From assembly GCF_001999725.1 (NCBI RefSeq), contig NZ_MDDP01000051.1:1-64000 (forward strand): 64,000 nucleotides of DNA, read 5' to 3'. Under the pieces are notes generated by a model that ran no database searches, had not been told where the DNA came from, and was given only the letters and a program-made list of their open reading frames with translations. Below are positions 1-8,106 of this stretch, one piece after another. The stretch's first letter is position 1. Each line of letters starts with the position of its first letter. The translations under genes were made by a program, and so were the position numbers. This stretch comes from Cellulophaga omnivescoria. Its GTDB lineage: Bacteria; Bacteroidota; Bacteroidia; Flavobacteriales; Flavobacteriaceae.

Positions 1-13
1 TGCTAACTTAAGA

Positions 14-98
14 TGTATAAAAATAATTGCTACTTTAGTTCTTAATCAAAGGTCGTTGCGTGTTTGTAACGTCTAATTTTTTTTCGGAAAATCCTCGC
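14..98. repeat. Diverged copy of the intergenic repeat element
   Basis: The stretch from TGTATAAAAATAATTGCTA near base 14 to CGGAAAATCCTCGC at 85-98 resembles the element seen downstream at 8050-8106 and, more weakly, at 4121-4200. The second half matches 8086-8098 almost base for base (CGnAAAATCCTCGC). The middle is diverged, and the GATTTTC arm that closes the hairpin at 8100-8106 is missing here. It lies immediately upstream of the AraC-family gene and probably marks the end of a preceding accessory gene outside the window. Confidence 0.5.
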
Positions 99-173
99 AT
101 ACAAACCCGCAACTATTCTTATACAATCACGCTGGCAAGAGGCTATGTACCTTAACGAACATCTAAAAAAATA

Positions 174-974
174 ATGAATAAACTAAAAACAGGAGAATTT
201 TACGGAAGTCATTATCAAAAATCAACTTTTAAAAATCTAATCATTACCGATACAGCATACACACATAGTAAGGTAGATTGGCATTATCACGAAAACCCAT
301 ACTTTACTTATTTACTTCAAGGTAAATTATTTGAATCTAATAAAAAAGAATCATACTATTTGGAGCCTGGAAATCTACTATTTCATAATTGGCAAGACTC
401 ACATTACAATATAAAACCACCTGAATATACCAGAGGCTTTCACATTGAACTGAATGAAGATTGGTTTTCAGATTTTGATATTCAAATAACCGATTTTGAA
501 GGAAGCATCAACCTAAAGAATCCAATTATAAAGAACTTAATGAATCAGATATTTAATGAGACTAAAATTAATGACCAGTATTCAAACTTAAGTATTGAGA
601 GTAATTTGATTGACATATTTAACACTATAAAAGAATCAAAAAAAGGTAATCAAAAAAAACCAATTTGGGTAAGTCAACTAAAAGAATTATTGATTGAGGA
701 AAAAACAGACCATTCTTTAAAAAGTTTAAGTTTAAAATTAGGGGTTCATCCGGTTCATTTGTCAAGAGAATTCAATCGGTATTTTGGAACTAGTCTTGGT
801 AATTACATCCGATTGATTAAATTAAATAAAGCGTTTTATTTACTTCTCTCTAAAAAGTTTTCTATGACTGAAATTTGTTATCAGTGTGGTTTTTATGACC
901 AAAGCCACTTTATTTCAAACTTTAAAAAAACATATAGTTTAACGCCAACAAAATTTTTAAAAAATATTTACTAA
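174..974 (+). CDS. AraC-family transcriptional regulator
   Basis: The 266-residue protein has the usual two-part AraC layout. An N-terminal cupin-like sensor (about residues 15-110, with WHYHENPYFTYLLQG and a later FHNWQDSH) precedes a C-terminal double helix-turn-helix DNA-binding domain (about 165-264). In that domain, LKSLSLKLGVHPVHLSREF is the first recognition unit and ICYQCGFYDQSHFISNFKK followed by TPTKF is the classic AraC signature. The ligand is unknown. It ends 73 bases before a codirectional serine-hydrolase gene, which is its most likely target. It starts 75 bases after a repeat element, so the pair may move as one accessory unit. Function as a DNA-binding regulator is known for the family; the target is inference. 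Confidence 0.9.
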   Translation: MNKLKTGEFYGSHYQKSTFKNLIITDTAYTHSKVDWHYHENPYFTYLLQGKLFESNKKESYYLEPGNLLFHNWQDSHYNIKPPEYTRGFHIELNEDWFSDFDIQITDFEGSINLKNPIIKNLMNQIFNETKINDQYSNLSIESNLIDIFNTIKESKKGNQKKPIWVSQLKELLIEEKTDHSLKSLSLKLGVHPVHLSREFNRYFGTSLGNYIRLIKLNKAFYLLLSKKFSMTEICYQCGFYDQSHFISNFKKTYSLTPTKFLKNIY

Positions 975-1047
975 TGTTAATTATATACAATTTTGGTAAA
1001 TAGAATAGTACCACCTTTGCAATTCATCTAAAATCAATCAAAAAAAA

Positions 1048-2736
1048 ATGAAAATCAAAGACTTAATATTATTGCTTTCCATTCTTTATTCATATTCTGC
1101 TTATACGCAGAATATGGTAGAATATACAGCTGGTTGGGAAGGAAAAATAGAAAATTCAAAGACATTTAACCTAAAAATAGAAATAGAAAATTTAGGACTT
1201 GAAAAAGCTAGATTTAAAATTTCTAACGGAACAAATATTATTAATTATTCTTTTAATATAAAAAGTACTTCTTTAATAGAAATACCTTTTTCTGAAAATT
1301 ATTCTTTTAAAGGTATTTTGTCTAAAAACGGCAAAGAAATTAACGGATTTATTAAGTCTGGAATACTTTTTTATCACTTAAAACTTACACAATCAACCAA
1401 AAATACTTTTGTAGGTATTTGGAATATATTAATGGTAGATGAGTTAAAATCGTTAAATTTTTATTTAAGTGTTGAAAATGGAGCAGGAAATAAATATGAA
1501 GCTTATCCAATTTTTGGAGATAACCGATTTACAGGAACTTGGTGTAACAATTTTCAAAAAGAAAATGACTCGATTATGTTTTCAGATTTTAAAACTGGCT
1601 TACAGTTTAAAGGAAAGTTAGCCAAAAATAAAATACTATTAGATATCTATTTAGGAAACAATTTACTTACACAGATAGGTTTAACCAAATCTACAACAGA
1701 TTGGGAAATTGGTGGTTTTAAAAATGACAATAAAACTTCTATTCTTAAACTTACCGAAATGGAAAAACTTATTTCAAAGGATTCATTACCTAATACACAT
1801 TCCGTTTTAGTTTCAAAAAAAGGAAAAATTATTTATGAAAATTATTTTGATGGATACAATGCAAATATTCCTCACGATATGCGTTCCGCATCTAAAAGTA
1901 TTTCATCTGCAATAGTTGGAGTAGCAAACGACAAATTATTATTTAAAAATGTTGAGCAATCTATTTTTGATTTTCTGCCTGTAAAATATCAAATACATAA
2001 AGATAATTTAAAAATTAAAATTGATATTCAAAGCCTATTAACAATGAGCTCTGGTATTGATGCTATTGATTATGGAATTAATGCAAATCCAAAATCTTCT
2101 GCAACAGAGCAAAATTATCAAAGAACACCAGATTGGATTGAAGCAATTTTAAAAGCGCCAATGATACATAAACCAAACACTAAAGCAAATTATGGTTCTG
2201 CAAACCCTGCTTTACTTGGTTTTGCTATGGATTCTGTTGTTTCTGAACCTTTGGAATTGTTTATTGATAAGTTTTTATTTCAAAAACTAGGAATTTCAAA
2301 TTACATTATTCAATCTGACTTAAAAGATAAACCATATTTTGGAGGAGGAATGTATCTTACCCCTAAAAATATGTTGAAATTTGGAGAACTTTATCTAAAT
2401 AAAGGAAAGATAAAATCAACACGTGTGATATCTAAAAAATGGGTTAAAAACTCATTTAAAAACTATCGTGATTTAGAGAATGTACTTGATAAAAATGGTT
2501 ATGGATATTTATGGTGGCATAATACTTATTTAGTTAACGGAAAGAGCATAAAATCTATTGAAGCAAGAGGAGCTGGCGGCCAGTATATTTTTGTTGTTCC
2601 TGGTCTAAAAGTTGTTGTTGTTATTACATCAGGAAATTATAGAAATGGTAAAACACAACAACCTGAAGAAATTTTTGAGAAACACATTTTACCACACATT
2701 AAAAACCGAATAAAGCCAGTTGCAAACAAGGTATAA
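1048..2736 (+). CDS. Secreted serine hydrolase, beta-lactamase/PBP fold, with extra N-terminal domain
   Basis: The 562-residue protein has a signal peptide (cleavage near YTQN, residue 21), an unrecognised beta-rich domain (about 25-220) and a C-terminal beta-lactamase-related hydrolase domain (about 235-550). The nucleophile motif SxxK is SASK at 280-283, the second motif is YGS at 382-384, and GAGGQ at 508-512 stands where the KTG/HxG box is expected. This pattern suits the class-C/esterase-like family rather than a true antibiotic-resistance enzyme; the substrate is not predictable. The final residues (VANKV) are encoded by sequence that looks like part of an intergenic repeat, so the native stop may once have been elsewhere. 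It follows the AraC gene and may be regulated by it. Confidence 0.88.
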   Translation: MKIKDLILLLSILYSYSAYTQNMVEYTAGWEGKIENSKTFNLKIEIENLGLEKARFKISNGTNIINYSFNIKSTSLIEIPFSENYSFKGILSKNGKEINGFIKSGILFYHLKLTQSTKNTFVGIWNILMVDELKSLNFYLSVENGAGNKYEAYPIFGDNRFTGTWCNNFQKENDSIMFSDFKTGLQFKGKLAKNKILLDIYLGNNLLTQIGLTKSTTDWEIGGFKNDNKTSILKLTEMEKLISKDSLPNTHSVLVSKKGKIIYENYFDGYNANIPHDMRSASKSISSAIVGVANDKLLFKNVEQSIFDFLPVKYQIHKDNLKIKIDIQSLLTMSSGIDAIDYGINANPKSSATEQNYQRTPDWIEAILKAPMIHKPNTKANYGSANPALLGFAMDSVVSEPLELFIDKFLFQKLGISNYIIQSDLKDKPYFGGGMYLTPKNMLKFGELYLNKGKIKSTRVISKKWVKNSFKNYRDLENVLDKNGYGYLWWHNTYLVNGKSIKSIEARGAGGQYIFVVPGLKVVVVITSGNYRNGKTQQPEEIFEKHILPHIKNRIKPVANKV

Positions 2737-2742
2737 AAAACA

Positions 2743-2790
2743 TAGGGCATTTTTGCTAAACCAAAACGAAACTACTCATCATATGCCCTA
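2743..2790. repeat. Inverted repeat TAGGGCAT/ATGCCCTA
   Basis: Eight-base arms at 2743-2750 and 2783-2790 are exact reverse complements separated by 32 bases. They fill most of the short gap between the serine-hydrolase gene and the next gene. No T-run follows directly, so a simple terminator is less likely than a boundary element of the accessory region. Confidence 0.6.
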
Positions 2791-2847
2791 AATTTCTTAT
2801 ACTAACCAATGTACCCAATTTGATGAGCTACCAACTAAAAATTAAAA

Positions 2848-3399
2848 ATGGAATTATATAAAAGGATTATTGAAATAGTTGATGCTAATCTGATTCACTG
2901 TTTGATTCCTGTAATTCTGACACTAATGCTTATCCAACTAATTTTTAAAAACCGATTTGAAACGAAAAGAATTTTGAATTTAATTTGTTGGATAATCATT
3001 ATTTATACAATAATTACATTTACTTTTTATGTGATAGGAATGACAATAAACCCAGATGAACACGCATTTATTAATAGAGCAAATGGGCCCTATTGGTGGG
3101 CTTATTGGGTAATGTTATTATCTGCTTTAATTTTACCCCTAACCTTATTCATTAAAAAATTAGCATCAAAATTTTGGTATGTTCTTTTAGTTGCTTTTGG
3201 AATGAAAAGTGGAATGTATTTTGAACGTTTTGTAATAATTACAACAAGCTTCCATAGAGACTATCAAACTGAAAATGGAAACGTTGGACTTATGGAATCA
3301 ATATTGTACGAAATTGGAATATTCTTTATACAAGGAATAATAATTGCGATGCTGACTTTAGGAGTATTTGAAATAATAAAAAAGAAAAAGCTAAAATAA
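2848..3399 (+). CDS. Orphan membrane protein resembling the C-terminal part of ActC/NrfD
   Basis: The 183-residue protein has about five hydrophobic segments: roughly 15-33, 41-65, 84-103, 108-124 and 150-174. Two stretches recall the last third of ActC, the NrfD-like membrane subunit of Alternative Complex III: FINRANGPYWWAYWVMLLS (about 74-92) and YFERFVIITTSFHRDY (about 124-139). ActC is about 450 residues long, so this would be a stand-alone fragment-like relative. The rest of complex III (cytochromes, iron-sulfur subunit) is not nearby. It sits alone between repeat elements in the accessory region. Whether it is functional, a domain used on its own, or a remnant cannot be decided here. 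The resemblance is recalled from the family, not computed. Confidence 0.65.
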   Translation: MELYKRIIEIVDANLIHCLIPVILTLMLIQLIFKNRFETKRILNLICWIIIIYTIITFTFYVIGMTINPDEHAFINRANGPYWWAYWVMLLSALILPLTLFIKKLASKFWYVLLVAFGMKSGMYFERFVIITTSFHRDYQTENGNVGLMESILYEIGIFFIQGIIIAMLTLGVFEIIKKKKLK

Positions 3400-3474
3400 A
3401 ATATAAAAATTTTTGGTCTGTGTTAATCCAAAAATAATTCTCTAATTTACACGCTACGTTTCATACACAAACCG

Positions 3475-3483
3475 TTGGCGAGC
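3475..3483. repeat. Left arm of imperfect flanking inverted repeat
   Basis: TTGGCGAGC here matches the reverse complement of GCACGCCAA at 4124-4132 in 8 of 9 positions. The two arms bracket the gene pair at 3511-4118. Both arms are next to a TATACA-like stretch on the outer side (CATACACAAACC on the left, CCCTGTATAAT on the right), so the similarity extends outward. It is the same arrangement as the exact repeat around 7139-8032, but with a different arm sequence. Confidence 0.5.
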
Positions 3484-3510
3484 ATTTAACAAACCGCAAT
3501 CTATGAAAGA

Positions 3511-3873
3511 ATGACAAAAGGAATTTTAATAACTTCAATAACTCTTATGAGCATATTTAATGTATTTGGACAAGGGAAAAGCGACAAAAATAAAACTGAA
3601 TTTAAATTTAGTGATGCAGAAAATAAAGCTGTTTTTACTTGTAATCACGTAACTGATGAGAAAAGTCCGATTTTGTATGCGACACACGACAGCGACGGAG
3701 ATTGGCAATTCTTATGCGGACAAAATGACCACACAGAAGAAAACACAAAAATCATTTCTTTGAAAAATGCGGTTGAATTAGATAATACTCTTAATGAATT
3801 ATTTGAAATGCCAAATGGAGTTGGAGCGGAACGCTATGAAATTGGTAAAAAATGGTATCCTTTTAAACTCTAA
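3511..3873 (+). CDS. Small exported protein of unknown function
   Basis: The 120-residue protein has an N-terminal signal peptide (MTKGILITSITLMSIFNVFG, then QGK). The mature part contains FTCNHVTDEKSPILYATHDS and GDWQFLCGQNDH, then an acidic helical stretch and GVGAERYEIGKKWYPF. The arrangement (a Cys-His start, a central GDWQFLCG, a late AER) recalls small DUF2185/Imm33-like proteins, but this is a weak impression and no function is assigned. It is followed after 17 bases by a 75-residue basic protein, and the pair is bracketed by imperfect inverted repeats. Confidence 0.75.
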   Translation: MTKGILITSITLMSIFNVFGQGKSDKNKTEFKFSDAENKAVFTCNHVTDEKSPILYATHDSDGDWQFLCGQNDHTEENTKIISLKNAVELDNTLNELFEMPNGVGAERYEIGKKWYPFKL

Positions 3874-3890
3874 TCAGAAAATAGGTTTTT

Positions 3891-4118
3891 ATGAGCAAAT
3901 CGGAAAAGAAAACTAAAATTCGTGGAATTACAACTGCGAAATCGGAGAAAGAAAACAAGCAAGATGCTAATAGAAAATATCGCAGGATAGTAAAACAGAA
4001 AGTTAAATCTAACGAGTCTGAATTACCTAAAATTCGTGAAATCTCAAATGTTTGGAGTTTTAATAAAGACGGAAAGAAATACGATTCTGAAATGACCCAT
4101 AAAGATTTGCGAAAATAA
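3891..4118 (+). CDS. Small, highly basic protein of unknown function
   Basis: The 75-residue protein is rich in Lys, Arg and Glu, with a disordered-looking first half and a more ordered second half containing REISNVWSFNKDGKKY. It has no signal peptide, no membrane segment and no cysteines. It begins 17 bases after the preceding exported-protein gene, so the two are probably cotranscribed. Its charge would suit nucleic-acid binding, but nothing shows that directly. The minus strand also carries a long open frame here, which is judged a shadow. Confidence 0.6.
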   Translation: MSKSEKKTKIRGITTAKSEKENKQDANRKYRRIVKQKVKSNESELPKIREISNVWSFNKDGKKYDSEMTHKDLRK

Positions 4119-4120
4119 AA

Positions 4121-4200
4121 ACGGCACGCCAATACCCTGTATAATTAATTGCTAGTGCTAGCCTACTTACAAATCTCTAATTGTTAGGACTCGCAGATTT
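4121..4200. repeat. Structured intergenic repeat element, copy 2
   Basis: The element begins with the inverted-repeat arm (GCACGCCAA) and continues through CTGTATAATTAATT, GCTAGTGCTAGCCTACTTAC and a hairpin-forming tail. GCTAG-TG-CTAGC (4151-4162) is a perfect short fold-back. AAATCT (4171-4176) and AGATTT (4195-4200) form a second one. The order is the same as at 8050-8106, where the fold-backs are GCTAG-TT-CTAGC and GAAAATC/GATTTTC. Conserved structure with altered loop and second-stem bases suggests that the folded form matters. Confidence 0.7.
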
Positions 4201-4353
4201 TATTAGTCGGTAATTATTTATTAATTTGAGGTGCTTAAAGCACATAAAAAATGCCTACAAATAGGATATGTAAATTTTAGAGAAACCTTAAAATTAGCAG
4301 AAAAAATATACCGTTCTTTTTAAATACAAATTAGGACCTAAAAACAAAAACTT

Positions 4354-5610
4354 ATGAAAAAAATTATAGTATTAATTGTAGTCCTAAGCATATGTATATC
4401 TTGTAGTCAAAAAAAAAGTAAAACCAATAATGAGCTGCAAAACCCTACACAAACAGCTAAAGATTCTTTAACAGCAGCACTAGATAGTATTTATAAGCAA
4501 GGACTAACAAACGGTTTTGGAGTTGCTATAGTTAATGATAAAGGAACCCTGTATAAAAATGGTTTTGGGTGGGCAGATAAAGCAAACAAAATAGCTTATA
4601 CAGAAAATACAGTACAACACATAGCTTCTATATCTAAAACCTTAATTGGAGTAGCATTAATGAAAGCGCATGAATTGGGTAAATTAAACTTAGATGATCC
4701 TATAGATAAATACATTGCATTTGATGTTTTAAATCCTAATTACCCCAATAAAAAAATTACCATACAACATTTAGCTACGCATACATCATCAATTGTAGAC
4801 ACAAAACATTACATGCAAAATGCTTGGATATTAACACCTAACCAAGACTTATCAAAAGTTTATAAAAATTATCCTTACCAGCGCTTAAATCCTTCAACAA
4901 GTGCAATGCAAATGGAGGCTTTTTTAAAAGAGGTACTTACAACTAAAGGCAAATATTATGATAAAGAAAATGGCTTTTTAAAGCACAAACCAGGAGAAAA
5001 GTTTGAGTATTCTAATATTGGAGCTACACTAACAGCCTTAATTATTGAAAAATCTACAGGAATACCGTTTAATGAATTTACTAAAAAATACATTCTTAAA
5101 CCTCTAAAAATGAACTCCGCAGGATGGTCATTAGATGAAGTGGATGCTACAAAACACTCTAGATTATATTATGATTTAGATATACCATTACCATTTTATA
5201 CCGCCATAACTTATCCAGACGGGATGTTAATTGCTTCATGTGATGATATGGCTAAATATTTAACAGAACTAATTAAAGGTTATACTGGCAATGGTACACT
5301 GCTGAACAAAAAAAATTACGAAACACTATTTACACAGTATTTAAGTGAAGATAACTTTGATAAACGTAATGCCAAAAACCCGTACAATGATGAATATAAC
5401 ACTGGTATTTTTATGGGCTTTAGCGCTAAAGGTTACATTGGCCACACAGGAGGAGATGCCGGAGTGGTATCGTTTATGTTTTTTGACAAAGAAACTAAAA
5501 CAGGACGATATTTAATACGAAATACAAATAGTGATGATGATAATGGTCCGGTTCAATTTTATAACATTTGGAAAAAATTAGGTGAATATTCTCCTAAACT
5601 TCATCAATAA
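4354..5610 (+). CDS. Serine hydrolase lipoprotein, beta-lactamase family
   Basis: The 418-residue lipoprotein (lipobox ending at Cys17) carries a complete beta-lactamase/D-Ala-D-Ala peptidase-like domain. The nucleophile motif is SISK at 92-95, the tyrosine motif is YSN at 219-221, and HTG at 364-366 completes the site. These are the three catalytic boxes of the Pfam Beta-lactamase (class C/EstB-like) family. It probably acts on a peptide, amide or ester in the periplasm; the substrate is unknown. It stands alone after a repeat element with a 150-base AT-rich leader. It differs from the serine hydrolase at 1048-2736 in lacking the N-terminal domain and in having an intact YSN and HTG, so the two are not simple duplicates. 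Confidence 0.92.
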   Translation: MKKIIVLIVVLSICISCSQKKSKTNNELQNPTQTAKDSLTAALDSIYKQGLTNGFGVAIVNDKGTLYKNGFGWADKANKIAYTENTVQHIASISKTLIGVALMKAHELGKLNLDDPIDKYIAFDVLNPNYPNKKITIQHLATHTSSIVDTKHYMQNAWILTPNQDLSKVYKNYPYQRLNPSTSAMQMEAFLKEVLTTKGKYYDKENGFLKHKPGEKFEYSNIGATLTALIIEKSTGIPFNEFTKKYILKPLKMNSAGWSLDEVDATKHSRLYYDLDIPLPFYTAITYPDGMLIASCDDMAKYLTELIKGYTGNGTLLNKKNYETLFTQYLSEDNFDKRNAKNPYNDEYNTGIFMGFSAKGYIGHTGGDAGVVSFMFFDKETKTGRYLIRNTNSDDDNGPVQFYNIWKKLGEYSPKLHQ

Positions 5611-5733
5611 TTATAATTAATAGTACAAACACAAAACTATATTTTACCATTTACGTTTTTTTATTTGAGTGTAGCTTTAAAGTATTACTGTATTTTTATA
5701 TAAAATATTTGTTATATTAGTTACGTAAACACC

Positions 5734-5761
5734 TAACAAACAGCTCATAAAACGTTTGTTA
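5734..5761. repeat. Short inverted repeat before the protease gene
   Basis: TAACAAAC at 5734-5741 is the exact reverse complement of GTTTGTTA at 5754-5761, with a 12-base loop. It lies 12 bases before the ATG at 5774, so it could form in the mRNA leader or mark a cassette edge. No downstream partner was found. Confidence 0.45.
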
Positions 5762-5773
5762 TAATTAACCAAA

Positions 5774-7000
5774 ATGAAAAAAGTAACATTACTATTTGTA
5801 CTAATTAGTAGCTTAATTACAACTGTTTATTCACAAAATAAGGGTTGTAGCTGTAAAACCGATTTAACTTTTTTGGACAGCAAAATAAGAAAAACACCGG
5901 CTTATAAAATTAACAAAAAGGCATACCACACTTCCTATTCAAAAATTGCAAAAGAGGTAACCTCCATAAATTCAATTTTTGATTGCCATTTACTACTTAA
6001 TAAACTTTTAATTTCTTTAAACGATAACCATAGTAGAGTTTATAGCGCTAACCCTGGAACAGATAAAGTAAAATTAAATTCTGAAAAGTTATTAGAATTT
6101 AAAAAAACAGCGCTCTATAATAGCTACCCACAACCAAATATAAATTTAGACAGTTTGCAAGTAGCATTAAGCAGCAAAACAAAAATGAATGTAGAAGGTG
6201 TATATACCAGAGAAAATTATATGACTATTGGTGTCTACAAAAATAATGGACACTATAACGCCATTATTTTAAATTCGGAATCTGATGTTTGGCAAAAAGG
6301 TGAGGTTATTTATACGCTAATACCCTTTGGAAATAATTATTTATTAAACATTGGCGGAAGCATTTCATCTAAACGACTAATTGCATATACAGAAAGAATA
6401 GAAGATGGTTTTTTTTATTTTATGGGCTTCAAAAAAAATATTGCAGAAAAAAGTTATTACCAAAAAACGCTCTCTGAAGATACCTACTACCGTGAAGAAC
6501 TATCAGATAAAATTACGTATTTAAGAGTTGGGAGTTTTAGCTCTTGGAACAAAACCCTTATTGATGCAGAAAAATTTTACAAATCTTTAGAAGGAAATTT
6601 AAACAAAAAACACTTAATTATTGATTTAAGAAACAATGGCGGTGGCGGCAACAGAAATTCTAACATTTTATATGAGTTAGTAAAAGACTATGCTAAGCAA
6701 AACAAAGTTTATATACTTATTAATCATAAAACTGTGAGTAATGCAGAGCAATTTGCCCATAAACTTAGTAAGTTAGAAAATTGCCTATTATTTGGCCAAA
6801 GAACTAATGGAACACTAGCTTATGAAATAAAAGATAGTAATTACACCTTACCTTGTACCAATTTTATAGTTTCATTAACCTCCAAAAAACATTCAAAATA
6901 TATAGAGTATGAATCTGTAGGAATTAAACCAAATGTTTTACTAGACATTAAAACAGATTGGATTGAACAATTAAAAACCTACATTAACAAAAATAGCTAG
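5774..7000 (+). CDS. Exported S41-like peptidase
   Basis: The 408-residue protein has a signal peptide (cleavage near VYSQ, residue 21) and a C-terminal S41/tail-specific-protease-like core. The upstream helical part has LNDNHSRVY (82-90), like the LNDGHT box of this family. The core has LIIDLRNNGGG (281-291) and KTVSNAEQFAHKL (319-331), where Ser322 is the likely nucleophile. The usual PDZ domain is not evident. The middle region (about 140-235) is an unrecognised insert. It probably cleaves peptides in the periplasm or acts as an esterase-like relative. It is a single-gene unit in the accessory region. Confidence 0.85.
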   Translation: MKKVTLLFVLISSLITTVYSQNKGCSCKTDLTFLDSKIRKTPAYKINKKAYHTSYSKIAKEVTSINSIFDCHLLLNKLLISLNDNHSRVYSANPGTDKVKLNSEKLLEFKKTALYNSYPQPNINLDSLQVALSSKTKMNVEGVYTRENYMTIGVYKNNGHYNAIILNSESDVWQKGEVIYTLIPFGNNYLLNIGGSISSKRLIAYTERIEDGFFYFMGFKKNIAEKSYYQKTLSEDTYYREELSDKITYLRVGSFSSWNKTLIDAEKFYKSLEGNLNKKHLIIDLRNNGGGGNRNSNILYELVKDYAKQNKVYILINHKTVSNAEQFAHKLSKLENCLLFGQRTNGTLAYEIKDSNYTLPCTNFIVSLTSKKHSKYIEYESVGIKPNVLLDIKTDWIEQLKTYINKNS

Positions 7001-7126
7001 GGCTAAAAAAATTATGGGTTACCATAATTATAGTACAGAATTTTTAAAAAAAATAAATAAAACGAAAAATATGCGTTTATCCATCTATATTGGAGAAATA
7101 AACGCAATTAATTACGTTTATATATA

Positions 7127-7140
7127 GTTGCCCACAATAT
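7127..7140. repeat. Left arm of exact 14-bp flanking inverted repeat
   Basis: GTTGCCCACAATAT is the exact reverse complement of ATATTGTGGGCAAC at 8036-8049. The arm overlaps the first two bases of the start codon at 7139. The opposite arm starts three bases after the stop codon, so the two arms frame one gene very tightly. Confidence 0.85.
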
Positions 7141-8032
7141 GAAAAACCAGCTTCTGATAATAGTTTTCTTTATTTCTAACTTCTGTTTTAGTCAAATAAA
7201 GGCAGTGATATTTGACAAGGAAACTAAAGAAAAAATATCCTATGTTAACATTTGGATTGAAAATGAAAATATCGGAACTACTTCAAATGAAAACGGCGAG
7301 TTTCTTATTGACAATTCTAAAGGAGAAATTTTAATTCTGTCGAGTTTAGGATATGAGACTATGAAAATCAATCTAAAAGAAGTGCCTTCTAAAATATTCC
7401 TAATTCCAAAATCTTATGAATTAGATGAAGTAATTGTTTCAACAAAAAAAGAAAGTAAAGAAAAAATAATAGGAAAATTTCAAGATTCTGAAATTGGATT
7501 TTACTACGCTACAGAAAAAAATCCTGAAATAAAAGCTAGGTTATTTGATTATGATACATCTTATTTAGAAACACCTTTTCTAAAAAGTATAAAATTTAGA
7601 ATTTTTAGTGACATTAAAAATGCGAAATTCAATATCAGGTTTTATTCAGTTGGAGACAATGGGCAACCTGATAAACCTATTTTCGAAAAAAATATAATTG
7701 GAATTTCTAAAAAGGGAACGAAAAATTTGGAAATTGATTTATCGGACTTAAATATTTACTTTCCTGATGACGGACTTTTTGTAAGCTACGAATGGTTAAT
7801 AATTGAAGAAAATGAATTTAATATTTCGATTCCAACGCAAGATTCTAATGAAAGAATTAAGAAAACACTTTATGAACCGAAAGTTGGACTTTTACCTGTT
7901 TCAAAAAACACAAATAGTTGGTTATATAAAAATGGGAAATGGGAAAAAGTAGATAAATTTAAAGGAAATAGCCCAAAACCGTATTTAGATAATTATGGGA
8001 TTTTAGCAATTGAATTAACACTTACGAATTAA
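7139..8032 (+). CDS. Exported protein with carboxypeptidase-regulatory-like domain
   Basis: The 297-residue protein has a signal peptide (MKNQLLIIVFFISNFCFSQ) and then a CarbopepD_reg_2-type beta-sandwich (about 20-100). That domain shows IKAVIFDKETKEKISYVNI, the TSNENGEF turn, ILSSLGYE and LDEVIV, the form that usually starts TonB-receptor-like outer-membrane proteins. Here no receptor follows. Instead there is a domain of about 190 residues of mixed beta character, unrecognised, rich in Phe, Tyr and Lys. Such proteins are common in Bacteroidetes accessory regions, and the role is unknown. The gene is framed by an exact 14-bp inverted repeat and followed by the structured repeat element, as if it were a mobile single-gene unit. 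Confidence 0.82.
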   Translation: MKNQLLIIVFFISNFCFSQIKAVIFDKETKEKISYVNIWIENENIGTTSNENGEFLIDNSKGEILILSSLGYETMKINLKEVPSKIFLIPKSYELDEVIVSTKKESKEKIIGKFQDSEIGFYYATEKNPEIKARLFDYDTSYLETPFLKSIKFRIFSDIKNAKFNIRFYSVGDNGQPDKPIFEKNIIGISKKGTKNLEIDLSDLNIYFPDDGLFVSYEWLIIEENEFNISIPTQDSNERIKKTLYEPKVGLLPVSKNTNSWLYKNGKWEKVDKFKGNSPKPYLDNYGILAIELTLTN

Positions 8033-8035
8033 AAA

Positions 8036-8106
8036 ATATTGTGGGCAACACCGTATATAATTTATTGCTAGTTCTAGCCTACTTACGAAAATCCTCGCTG
8101 ATTTTC
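8036..8106. repeat. Right inverted-repeat arm plus structured repeat element, copy 3
   Basis: The right arm ATATTGTGGGCAAC (8036-8049) leads directly into ACCGTATATAATTTATT, the fold-back GCTAG-TT-CTAGC (8068-8079), CTACTTAC and a hairpin. The hairpin has stem GAAAATC (8087-8093), loop CTCGCT and stem GATTTTC (8100-8106). It matches copy 2 at 4121-4200 from GTATA through CTACTTAC, and the diverged copy at the window start through AAAATCCTCGC. Confidence 0.8.

Noticed and set aside
3863-4132. Open frame of 89 residues on the minus strand
   Set aside because: It is fully antisense to two plausible plus-strand genes, has an odd composition and no start context; a shadow.
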